Source: Cristatella mucedo (lineage: Eukaryota; Bryozoa; Phylactolaemata; Cristatellidae). From it: a stretch of 64,000 nt of DNA. Location of the stretch: positions 2,319,501 through 2,383,500 of the forward strand of contig WPIO01000063.1 in NCBI GenBank assembly GCA_009760855.2, read 5' to 3'. The translations under genes were made by a program, and so were the position numbers. The notes beneath the pieces were generated by a model, which searched no databases, was not told the origin of the DNA, and saw only the letters and a list, made by a program, of their open reading frames with translations. Positions 22,424 through 32,650 of this stretch are shown here, in pieces; the stretch's first letter is position 1, and each line of letters begins with the position of its first letter.

Positions 22424-25065
22424 GGGGAAGCGCATGTCATAGCTCCGGCGCATTCCCCTGCTTGTCAACTCGACTGCCAACAATAAATGTTCTCAACGGT
22501 GGTCGTATTATGAAGGCGCTCCTTGATACTGGCTGCTCTCGGTCGATTGTGACTGAATCTTCGGTACTGCGTGCCACTTCGGCGCAGTCTTATTCGGTTA
22601 ACGAGCCAGTAATTACGTTCAACAGAGCAGTCGCTCGTTGCCGGTCGGCGTGCCGCATGACATGCTCTGTGCAGGGCATAGCAATAGAGCTTGACTGCCT
22701 CGTATCCGAGATCGTACCCGGATATGATATGCTACTTGGCATGGATGCTGTGCGACAGCTGGGAGGCGTGGTGATAGGCCCTGAAGGCGGTGTAGTAACC
22801 TTCAATGGGCGGGATAGTGCAATCGGGGCACTGTCAACCGGCGTCAGTGTTTCCGACAGAGACTTTTCGGCGGTGTACCGTGACGGAAAATTGGTCGTAA
22901 AGTGGCATTGGGCCGACGGCGTGACTTCTCCCACCTTGGTAAACCGTGTCGAGGCTTACCGCGTGCCCACCGACTTGCAGGCCGACTACGACAATGAGAT
23001 TCAAGAGTGGATCCAACTCGACTGGCTGAAGCCCTACGAAAGGGAGTGTGAAGGCCTCGTGCCGCTAATGGCAGTGTTCTAGAGTCATAAGGACAAAGTG
23101 CGGCCCGTCTTAGACTACCGCGAGCTGAACCAATACGTTTCCAGCCACACTGCCAACGGTGACGTTTGCAGCGAGAAACTTCGGGCATGGCGCCGCATGG
23201 GAAGTAACGTCAGTATTATCAACCTTCGCAAAGCGTATTTACAGCTTCATGTCGACCCTTCCCTGTGGAGATACCAGGTTGTCGCCTACCAGGGGAGGCG
23301 GTACTGCCTTACGCGGCTAGGCTTCGGATTAAATGTAGCGCCTAAAATAATGACCGCCGTGTTAAATAAGGTGCTTTCTATGGACCCACAGGTGCGCGAA
23401 GGCACTGACTCATACGTAGACGATATAATCGCCAACAATGACATTGTCACGAATGAGCGGGTTATCTCTCACCTACGACAGATCGGGCTCGAAGCTAAGC
23501 CCCCGGAAAAGTTGGTCGGAGGTCGCGTACTAGGGCTTCGCGTCACTGACCACGATGGGAAGCTTAAGTGGGGCAGAGATAATTACGTTGAACCGCCACC
23601 TCAGTTCGCGACTCGCAGGCAGCTTTTCTCGTGGTGTGGACAATTAACGGGCCATTTCCCCGTTGCCGGATGGCTTCGACCAGCCTGCAGCTACGTAAAG
23701 AGAGCCACAAAAGACCTGTCTTGGGATGCCGAGGTCACGGAGGACGTCCTTCGGATGGCACAAGAAATCAGCCGATGCGTGATAAAAGAGGATCCAGTCT
23801 CCGGAGTGTGGAGTGTGCCGTCATCACCCAGCGGGCAGGTATGGTGCGACGCAAGCAGCTTCGCGATAGGCGCCTGCTTGCGAATTGGAGGGCAGACTGT
23901 CGAGGATGCCTCTTGGCTTAGAAAGCCAGATGACGTAGCGCATATAAATCTGGCCGAACTAGAGGCTGTCATAAAGGGCCTAAATTTAGCCCTGGCCTGG
24001 GGCCTGCGAGAGATCGAATTGTTTACTGACTCGGCCACTGTGCACTCGTGGCTTCGGTCGATTGTCGAAGGCGATAAGCCTATCCGTACGCGAGGTCTAG
24101 GCGAGGCATTGGCTCGACGGCGGACAGCAATAGTACGCGACGTAATTAAGGAGTACGACCTTCGGGTGAGAATACAGCTGGTGCGTTCGGCCGGCAACAA
24201 AGCAGACCACTTAACGCGAGTACCGCAGACGTGGCTTAAGCCAATCTCGATTCTCGCAGCTGCTACTCCAGCACGAGAAGTAGACCTGTGAGCGTTCCAC
24301 GATTTGCATCACCTAGGGGTTGACCGTACGTTGTACGTGGCCAGACTCTGCTTCCCCGGCATTTCCGTAACGCGGGAGATAGCGGAACGCGTTGTTAAAT
24401 CGTGCATGCGTTGCCGGTCTGTGGACCCAGCCCCAGTGTCTTGGAGCCATGGACATTTGGACGTAGATTCCAACTGGCGCCGCCTGGCTATTGATGTTAC
24501 TTTCTTCAACGGGGTCAAATATCTGACACTTGTCGATAGCGGCCCCAGCAGGTTTGCCATCTGGCGGCGTATACCCGACGAGAGCGAGACCTCGGTGGTC
24601 CGACACTTGGATGAAATATTCAGAGAAAGGGGCCCGCCGTGGCAGCTCTTAATGGACAATTCCGCCACTTTCCGATCGAACGCTGTTCGCCAGCTTTTCG
24701 ATCGTTGGGGGATACACGCAATATACCGCTGTGCTTACCTCTCCTCTGGAAACGGTATAGTAGAGCGAAACCACCGAACGATAAAAGGAATGGCAGCCCG
24801 GAGTGGGCGGGACATAATGATGATGGTGTACTGGTACAATCTCTCTGCCACCACTGGATTGGACGCCGGCTCATCGCCTTGCCGTCAGCTTTTCTCGTAC
24901 GAATGGAAACCTCCGATGGCTCGCGAGCCTCGCACAGAGAGCTCTGACGGAAATGATTTGATTCAGGGTCAGCGGGTTTTTGTAAACCCCCCCCCCCGGA
25001 GCCCGTTGCACCACTCAGTGGCCTCAGGGGACAGTTACTGCCCCGGTGGAAGGAGTTGGCATTGA
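22381..25065 (+). pseudogene. pol of the LTR retrotransposon (protease, RT, RNase H, integrase), with stops
   Basis: One reading frame, overlapping the end of gag in another frame. Protease: LLDTGCSRSIV, with DTG at 22525-22533. RT: VRPVLDYRELNQ (23098 on), TRLGFGLNVAPKI, and the catalytic box SYVDDII near 23410. RNase H: VWCDASSFAIGACL, then 'LAELEAVIKGL' and LFTDSATVHSWL. Integrase: zinc-finger half 'HHLGVDRTLY' with CMRC, then LAIDVTFF, LLMDNSATFRSN and GNGIVERNHRTIKG. Lesions: TAG at 23080-23082 before RT, TGA at 24289-24291 before integrase, and an 11-C run at 24987-24997 where the frame appears shifted, losing the C-terminal tail. The element is therefore not autonomous. Confidence 0.85.
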
Positions 25066-25312
25066 AATTGATGGAATCCGCCGCCACTTAGCGGACATTA
25101 GACCAGTACCGAACGCCAACGAACTCCTTGATGCACACTGCGATGCCGGCCCTGGTGATACGGCCAGAGCCGACGAGCCCAGCAGATAGCTACGGCCAAG
25201 ATATGGCCTGAGACCACCGGCACGCTATGAGGACTACGTGCTTACTGTTTAGCCTTCTTGCTGCCAAAAAGTGGAGAATGCTCCGTAGATTGACCTCCAG
25301 ATCAGGCGGGCA

Positions 25313-25607
25313 TATGGTTTTTGTTTATGTAGACCGCAGTCGGTGACAGCGCCTAAATGTTGTTATCTGCCAGTACTAGGCTGGGTGGCCCTCCCGGCCA
25401 CCGGTTAGGCAATCGGAGCGCAGCTAGGCGTTGGCAATGGCGCCAACGAAATGAGAGCGCAGCGTTCCGGTACCGCAGAGGACAGAAGCGGGCGACGTCT
25501 GCGGCGGGCAGTAGTGCTTCCGCCGGCTGTGAGTGTGGAGGAAATAAACTGGTGGTGTTCCTCGTTGGCTAGCGTGCTGTGCCGCTCGCGACGACAATTT
25601 AGACTAC
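25313..25607 (+). repeat. 3' LTR
   Basis: Matches 21399-21692 with a handful of differences, including one extra A (acgaaatgag) and TA instead of TG at the start. Confidence 0.85.
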
Positions 25608-25608
25608 G

Positions 25609-25968
25609 GACGAGAACAACAAAGAATATGTTACTGCGGTATTGAAAAATGCTGAAAAGCTTTTGGATTCGTTGAAGATTGTTCAAAGTGGGTTAGATGA
25701 TGATGAAGACGTTAATCTTCAAGATTTCAATGTCGGTTTACAAAGTGGAGTTGTACTTCAGGTGTTCGAATCCTTTTATGAGCAGGTTTTCGATATCGAG
25801 GATCAGTTGCTCTGCTCTGAAGTTCAAATTGAAGCTGGCGATACATTCAAAGATCTTAAGAAATCGTTTGAATCATTTCTGAGCAAAGTCCGGGCGGTCT
25901 CCCTCAAAGCCAAACGCAAGAAACTTCAAAACCTGCACCAAATGACAATTCACGACATATTTGACTAA
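25609..25968 (+). pseudogene. pogo/Tigger-type transposase, C-terminal part
   Basis: The frame starts DENNKEYVTAVLKNAEKLLD and continues the acidic 'FVHVDDD' end of the upstream piece. It ends with a basic tail (SLKAKRKKLQNLHQM) and a stop at 25966-25968. Such Lys-rich, Gln/His-containing ends are usual in Tigger-like transposases. It was separated from the rest by the LTR element. Confidence 0.75.
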
Positions 25969-26770
25969 TGTATCTTGAACCCAGAATTTTAGGGGAAAAT
26001 ATGTGTGCTAAAACGGGATGAGTATTTAAATGGGTGCATACTTAACCGGGATGCTACAGTACTGCAACCGGCAGCGAGACAACCTACCGCGGTGACCCGG
26101 AGGCTTGCCGAACGTTCTGGGCGGGCGAGGCAATGGGCCGCCCACGTCGTGGATGCTGAGGTTGATATGCTACACTGGGTATTCCGGATTGATGGATCAA
26201 GATGCAGGTCAGCTCCTGCTGCCGTTCTCGGAAGATGAGCTGGCCGCACACCTGCGTCGGACGGACGCGAAACACGTCGACGGGGGAGGGGTTCGGCTGA
26301 CCGCCCCGAATACAGGCAATTCCAATTGTTGTATAACCGTGGCCTTTGTGGCGGCTGTAGTGTCTCACGGAGACACGCTTCTTCTTGTGGACTCTCACGG
26401 AGACACGAGCGCCGGCTTGAGCGATCAACAATTCCTCAATCTTTATTCTCTCAACGCTTACGTATGATTGCGTATGCTGCTGGTATGCGGCCGGATGCTG
26501 CCTCGAGTCAATTGACCAATCACCTGCTGCAGGAGGGGCATGCATTAGTCGCCGGATGCTGCTGCGCTGATTACAATAGCAGAAGCGGCAGGGGCACACA
26601 GCAGCACCGACGGGCTTGCCGCCTGACCAGGTGTTAGACTAAGCTCCCACCTACCAGGCCTAGGGGTGGCAGCTGCCACCCCGGCGACCCCTTGGCTTCA
26701 CCTCAAGAGGCTGTGGAATAGATTGAGCCAGGCTATGACTTAAAAATGCACAGGTGCTCTTTTCTGCAGC
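25969..26770. other. unrecognised sequence after the transposase, with one odd open frame
   Basis: Includes the presumed 3' end of the pogo-like transposon; I could not locate its inverted end with confidence. The plus-strand frame 26105-26467 contains a short duplicated block (ctcacggagacacg twice, 31 bases apart) and ends LLLVDSHGDTSAG. I assign no function. Confidence 0.35.
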
Positions 26771-27043
26771 CATACTCAGGAGGCAGCCTTGGAAGGCGTG
26801 CGTGCGTGTCGATGCTACTTCTCAAACTCGTTAGCCCTGCTTAGAGGTGGTAGCTTCATTGAAATTTACCGCTCTTTGAGTTACAGCTAGACTTCTTACT
26901 AGCACCATGTATGCCAGCCACGAAATATACTTTGCAAAATGCTAGTGCGTGCTTGCAACTTTGACGTCGGAAAGTATGGGATAGTCGCGGAGAACTCTTG
27001 GTACTTATTTTCGGCGATTGTCAATGCGGACGACTATAATAAC
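26771..27043 (+). repeat. Repeat R, copy 1 (inverted partner at 32272-32541)
   Basis: About 270 bases that reappear on the opposite strand at 32272-32541 with identity above about 90% by eye, starting ccatactcaggaggcagcc and ending gacgactataataa. A third, older copy lies at 13965-14690. Confidence 0.85.
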
Positions 27044-27610
27044 GACGGTCATTCTCGCCTCCTGACATAGAGCGCTCTAACGTGCGTTCTTGTTCGTTGC
27101 AGAATTCTTCCGAAAACCGAAGTTCTTGCGAACATTGTATACGAAAACGATACAGCTAAGACCTGTTTAAAGTTATTCTGATTGTTATTTGACCGTAGCG
27201 CGTAAGAAATTACGTGCCTATGGACATCTAAACGCTTATCGCTTCGGGCTGCTGGGTCTCCCACGCCGGCGGCTGCCTTAGCTTTGCCGGCGGCTAGTAA
27301 CCTGCTTGTTAGTTATGTAACGCCGAAGGCTCGGCGGGGTAGGCTTGACCAGCCGCTTACCTAGCGGCGTAGCCTATCGCCTAATGCCGTCCGGTGCGCG
27401 CCTACACGCAATAAGCTGGCCGCCACGAAACGAGCGTTTCTGGCGCTAACCTGCTTACCGTTACTAAAGGGGGTCGTGAGTCCGCGGCGTGAATTGGAAA
27501 GCGAGACACACAGATTGGGGATTTTACTGAACTTTATTCGCAAGCGCACAAAGTCGCTGCGCGTCTAGTTCAGCTTTATCTCCACACTCCTCGCACGTTC
27601 TCAACTGCAC
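27044..27610. other. GC-rich unrecognised sequence inside the R inverted pair
   Basis: No protein family seen. A short inverted word (gccggcggct...gccggcggct) occurs near 27265-27296. The sequence leads directly into a tandem array. Confidence 0.4.
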
Positions 27611-28110
27611 CAACATTCTTGCGGAGGGAATACTCCTCCACACTAAGCGCGACCCGGACCCTAAACCCTAACCGGTGAACTAGGAATCCGTTCCTGCCTG
27701 TGCCGAGGGAATACCCCAAACACGCCAACTTAAAACACTCTTGCGGAGGGAATACTCTCCGCACTGACGCGCGTACCGGAGTCTAAACCCTGGCCGGTGA
27801 ACTAGAACTCGGTTTTCACCAGTGCGGCCGGAATACTCCACACACGCCAACTCAAGCACTCCTGCGGAGGAAATACGTTTTCACACTGGGACTACTTACG
27901 TGTATAATGGGAAACGGCCCAAATAGACGGAGCCCGAACCAGAGTCTAAACCCTGACCGGTGAACTAGAACTCGGTTTCCAATAGTGCGACAGGAATATT
28001 CCACACGCGCCAACTCAAGCACTCCTGCGGAGGCAATACTTCTCCACACTGAAGCGCAAAACGGAGCCCAAACCCTGACCGGTGAACTAGGGCTCCACAC
28101 ACGCCAACTA
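27611..28110. repeat. Tandem array of about four diverged units
   Basis: Words recur in order: 'cttgcggagggaatactc', 'cacactgacgcg', 'ctaaaccctgaccggtgaacta', 'acacgccaactcaagcac'. Units start near 27619, 27740, 27860 and 28022, with lengths of about 120-165 bases; the third has an extra insertion. Minus-strand frames show matching protein-like repeats, but there is no evidence of translation. Confidence 0.75.
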
Positions 28111-28649
28111 CGCCTAGCTCGCACCGGCAAACCCCTATGCCGAGACCACGTGCTAGCGCGCACACACAGAACACGAAAGAACACAAAATGCCAGCTCGGG
28201 CGCGATACGACCGTGTTCGGTGGAGTCCACCGAATCCTCCTAGCACTGTCTCGTCCTGTTCCGTCAATCGCCGGCGAACAGCCCGCCCTCCTACCTCGCT
28301 TTCAGAGAAACGAGTGCGGCGGCGTCAAAGCCGGACCAAAGACTAAAGAGAGGAGGCAAAAGACCCAGAGCAAGCGTCGCTCGACTCTTAAATACTTGGC
28401 TGAGACAATGGGGCAAGAGCTTAGTGGTATTGGGCCCGACACCATGGCCCATTACGGTGAGGAATTAATACCGGCACTAGGCCACTGGAATGTCCCCTCT
28501 GTCCAGCTTGAATGGCGAATGGGTTCCAGACGATTCTTTTTGGACAGAGTGATGGCGAAGGTTGACAGGCCAGCCAACATCAATCAGCCGCTATCGCGGG
28601 TATCGGACCAATTCCAAAGGCCGACTCGCCACCGCTGGTTGGAGAGCTT
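28111..28649. other. unrecognised open sequence upstream of the LINE
   Basis: The plus-strand frame (27985-28665) is open over the array and this stretch, ending 'RHRWLESFLACS'. No domain is recognised. It could be the 5' UTR or ORF1 region of the LINE that follows. Confidence 0.35.
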
Positions 28650-28979
28650 CCTGGCTTGCTCCTAAGCGCTTCCTCTCTACCCGCACTGATGCTCCTCTCT
28701 GGCTCACTGCTCCAGGACAAAGGAGTTCTAGCCCGCCTCCGAACAGCTCCTGTTCGTGCTAAAATTCAGCCAAGGCCAGCAAAGTGCTACAAACCTATCC
28801 TATATAGGCCAGCAGGGCGCTACAGTTATGATCGTCAGCTGTTATCGCTTCGTCATCGCGTATCAAATGCATTCCTAGATATTAATGTTGTTGCTAAAAT
28901 TCATGAACTATGCATTAACAAAAGAAAAGCCCCCCGGTGGCCGGAACCGCCAGCTCAAACGCCGCTCGTTGGGCGGAAC

Positions 28980-30300
28980 CTGCAAGCTGAGTACCAGCTC
29001 ATTCGGTATTCCTAGCATTGTCTCGAACCGCTCAGCACGCTCCCCCACATGCGTCACTGTAAATTTCTCAAACTTAGTGGTCATCAAGCCTGTTGTAACC
29101 CCATCGGCCAGACTTAACGCTTGCCTTTAGAATCCTCGCTCAATGTGCAATAAACCTCTAGTAATAAGCGACCTTATTTCTGAAAATGGGATCGACCTGC
29201 TCGCCCTAACAGAAACTTGGCTGAAATCGATAAACTGTCCGACAATTAAAGACCCAACTCCATCTGGTTTCTCGTTCTTTCACACCCCTAGATCAATCAA
29301 AACTGGAGGTGGAGTTGCTATTGTCGTGCGCTCGAAATTCAACTTCAAGCCATTTGCGGTACCCTCGAAGCAGTCTTTTGAATCGATTGTCTTGGTCTCA
29401 CCCAAAAACAAGCTACCGATAGTGGCAGTAGTCTATCGCCCACCAGGTACCAAATCCTCCATTATCTCAGATTTCTCCGATCTCATTTCGACTCTGTGGG
29501 CAAGAAATCGATCCTTTCTCGTTATGGGTGATTTCAACATTCATTTTGATAACTTATCTGACGCTTTCAGCACCGAATTTTGTGCATTGACTGACTCGTT
29601 GTCTCCTGTGGCTCATGTGCATGGCCCTACCCACATCAAGGGTCACACACTCGACCAGATTTTCTCATATAACTGCACTTTGTCATCACCAATTATTACC
29701 AAATCATGCTTATCTGACCACATGCAGATCTCATTCAATCTACAGTGTGTGCCCACATCCTCCTCTAAAATAACCTGTGAATCGCTAAACCTCAAGACCC
29801 TTGACATCGATGCTGTCCTTGCGAGAATATCTGCTTCACCTCTGCTGCTCAATCCTCCCTCCGATCTGTCATCATTGGTAGATAGCTTCAACACGACACT
29901 AGCTGACACGCTAGACGAGTTTGCCCCTCTGACAAAGCGCACTGTGCGCCCCCGCCCAGACGGCCTATGGTTTACCGCAGACATTAAAATAGCCAAGTCT
30001 ACTAAACGAAAGCTTGAAAAAGCATACAAAAGATCCGGACTAACTGTCCATCGACAGGCATATGAAGACTACTGTAGGTCGTACCAATCGATCCTAGCAA
30101 AGGCTAAGTCTAGTTTTTATAAAAACATTGTTGAATCACAGATGCACAATCCAAAAATGCTGATGTCGACAATAAACCATCTCCTCAACCGTTCCCAGAT
30201 TAGCTCCTTACCTGATGATCCTAATGATGATCTAGCCGATCGCATCTCTCGATTCTTTGTGCAGAAGATAGACAAGATCAGGACTCCATCCCTTCGATGA
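28980..30300 (+). pseudogene. LINE-alpha endonuclease domain and linker
   Basis: The frame contains the endonuclease signature blocks LALTETWL, GGGVAIVVRS, VVYRPPGTK, VMGDFNIHFD, HIKGHTLDQIF and CLSDHMQI in the normal order. The metal-binding and catalytic Glu, Asp, Asn and His positions visible in these blocks are intact. A TAG at 29128-29130 cuts the frame just before the domain. Near 30298 the frame ends and the RT frame takes over, one base back, so a frameshift separates the two halves of what should be one ORF2. Confidence 0.85.
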
Positions 30301-31943
30301 CAACCTCCCCACTAGAATGCTGTTCCTCGGTTCCCTGCTGCACCTCAATGTCTGCATTTAAGCAGGTCACTAGTGACCTATTCCTGAAGCTCGTATCTCA
30401 ATCAAAGAAGACAACAAGTCCTCTGGACCCGATTCCCACTGTCCTGCTCTTACGTTGCATTGATCTGCCGCTGCCATGCATAACTAAGACAATTAATATG
30501 TCACTAGCCTCAGGTCATGTCCCAGCACCTTTCAACAAAGCTGTAGTCAGGCCACTTCTCAAGAACGCTACACTTGACCAAGAGAACTTGAGCAACTACC
30601 GCCCAGTTTCCCTTTTACCATTCCTATCAAACACACTGGAACGGGTCGTGGCGGACCAGCTAAACTCGTATATCGAAACCTCACACCTTGCTAGCAAGTT
30701 CCAGTCTGGCTTTAGAGCTAATCACTCCACAGAGTCAGCATTGCTTCGGGTATACAACGACCTACTTAGGAATTCAGACATGGGTAGAGTGTCTCTGCTT
30801 GTTTTGCTTGATCTTTAGGCAGCTTTTGATACCATCGATCACAAAGTTCTTCTAGAGCGCCTCTCATCTCGCCTGGGCATCACTGGCACTGCTCTGCAGT
30901 GGTTCAGGTCCTATCTCAGTGGGAGACTCCAGAGTATTGACGTGAATGGACAAAGATCATCTGAAGTACCACTAAAATATGGAGTACCTCAGGGCTCTGT
31001 GCTAGGTCCGGTCCTTTTCACCGTTTATACTCTGCCTCTTGCTGATGTGATTGCCAAGCACAATCTAGGCTTTCACTTCTATGCGGATGACACTCAGTTC
31101 TACCTTTGCTTTGATCCCTCCCAGCCTTCGAGCACCTCAAATTCTCTCAACTCACTAGCTGCATGCATTGATGACATCCGCACATGGATGACAGCTAATT
31201 TTCTAAAACTTAACGATCATAAATCTAACATACTAGTTATGGGCAAACCCAGTGTGATCCAGAGATTGGAAAGGCTGACTCTCAAAATTGGCTCTGCCAG
31301 CATATCTCCTGTCGAATCAGCTCGGAATCTAGTTGTCAAATTCCAAAGCGACCTCTCGTTAGACGACAATATCAGCTCCACAGTCAAATCCGCCTATTTT
31401 CAGCTTCATAACATTGCAAAAATTAGGGCTTGTTTAGATAAAGATACAACGTCCAAGTTAGTTCATGCATTCGTGACATCCCGTCTCGACTTCTGCAACT
31501 CACTGCTTACTGGCCTACCAGCATGTGCGATCAGGCGATTGCAGCTGGCGCAAAACTCTGCAGCTAGGCTTGTCTGTCGTGAGCGTCGAAGTTGCCACAT
31601 TACTCCACTTCTCGCCGACCTGCACTGGCTACCAGTCAAGCAACGGATTGAATTCAAGGTTTTGTCGCTCACTTTTAGGTCCCTTCATTCTATGGCTCCA
31701 GCCTATCTGTCCGATATACTACCCCATCAGGCCAAGCATCGTACCACCTGCTTCTCGGAATCCAACAGTCTAGAAATACCTCATACAAACCTTAAATCCT
31801 TTGGAGACCGTGCATTTAGTTGATATGCTCCCAAAGCCTGGAACTCCCTCCCGACCTGCGTCAAAACATCCCCTGACCTGACCACATTTAAAAGGAACTT
31901 AAAAACATACCTATTTAGGACAGCATTTAGTGGGTCCCTGTGA
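30297..31943 (+). pseudogene. LINE-alpha reverse transcriptase
   Basis: RT blocks in order: SNYRPVSLLPFLSNTLER, FQSGFRANHSTESALL, AFDTIDHKVLL, GVPQGSVLGPVLF, then the catalytic FYADD (31077-31091) and KLNDHKSN. The thumb and C-terminal part is [14 protein letters not shown] and [16 protein letters not shown] at 30816-30818 stands just before AAFDTIDH, and a TGA at 31821-31823 cuts the end; past it the frame goes on to about 31943 (KTYLFRTAFSGSL). With only a few point lesions, this copy is the best source for the family consensus. Confidence 0.88.
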
Positions 31944-32271
31944 TTCGTCCTTGATGTGCTTATGCATACTGTGCATGCTGCCACTAACCACATTTGCATG
32001 CTGACCCTGTGCATGTCACCCCTAACCATATTATTCATTTTGTTTGTTTTTCAAGCATGATTTTACTTACCATTCAATTGCATTTCACTTTACAGCAAAG
32101 GTAAAGCGCCTAGAGAGAGATTAAGTTCTCTGAGGGCGCTTTATCAAGTGAATTAATAATAATAATAATACTAATAATAATACTTCAGCTGCCCAGAATT
32201 AATAATTGCATTCAGTACGTACTTTGATAAAGCCAACATAATGCGAAGCAATGTTTAAGGTGCGGAATGCA

Positions 32272-32541
32272 TTATTATAGTCGTCCGCATTGACAATCGC
32301 CGAAAATAAGTACCAGGAGTTCTCCGAGATTATCCCATACTTCCGACGTCAAAGCTGCAAGACGCACTAGCATTTTATAAAGTATATTTCGTGGCTGGCA
32401 TACATGGTGCTAGTAAGAAGTCTAGCTGTAACTCAAAGAGCGGTAAATTTCAATGAAGCTACCACCTCTAAGCAGGGCTAACGAGTTTGAGAAGTAGCAT
32501 CGACACGCACGCCCGCCTTCCAAGGTTGCCTCTTGAGTATG
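32272..32541 (-). repeat. Repeat R, copy 2 (inverted)
   Basis: Reverse complement of 26771-27043 over nearly its whole length. Differences are scattered single bases and small indels. Confidence 0.85.
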
Positions 32542-32544
32542 GTA

Positions 32545-32650
32545 ATAGAAGTAATAGAGGCAATAATAATAATAATATTAATACATTTATTTAGCACCCT
32601 CAGAGAACTGAGTCTATTTACAGGTACCTTTTTACAGATGCCGTATAGAA
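32545..32650 (-). mobile_element. LINE-alpha-type 3' tail
   Basis: On the minus strand this reads ...gactcagttctctgagggtgct followed by AT-rich triplets (aataataataataatatt on the plus strand). Only the tail is preserved. Confidence 0.6.

Larger units (their letters stand above)
21399..25607 (+). mobile_element. LTR retrotransposon, near-complete, inserted in the pogo-like transposon
   Basis: Two direct repeats of about 294 bases (21399-21692 and 25313-25607) enclose gag, protease, RT, RNase H and integrase in that order, as in Ty3/gypsy-type elements. By eye the LTRs differ by about seven substitutions and one indel, so insertion was recent. The word gacga stands directly before the left LTR (21394-21398) and one base after the right LTR (25609-25613), a candidate 5-bp target duplication. 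The transposase frame reads across the join. No standard primer-binding site is evident after the left LTR. Confidence 0.9.
28650..32170 (+). mobile_element. LINE-alpha, longest copy (endonuclease + reverse transcriptase)
   Basis: A CR1/L2-type non-LTR retrotransposon. Order: a linker with YSYDRQLLSLRH, an apurinic-type endonuclease, an RT with the YADD box, a 3' UTR, the tail 'agattaagttctctgagggcgc' and a run of aataat triplets to about 32170. The 5' border is uncertain. Short fragments of the same family lie all over the window in both orientations, as expected from target-primed reverse transcription with 5' truncation. Confidence 0.9.
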
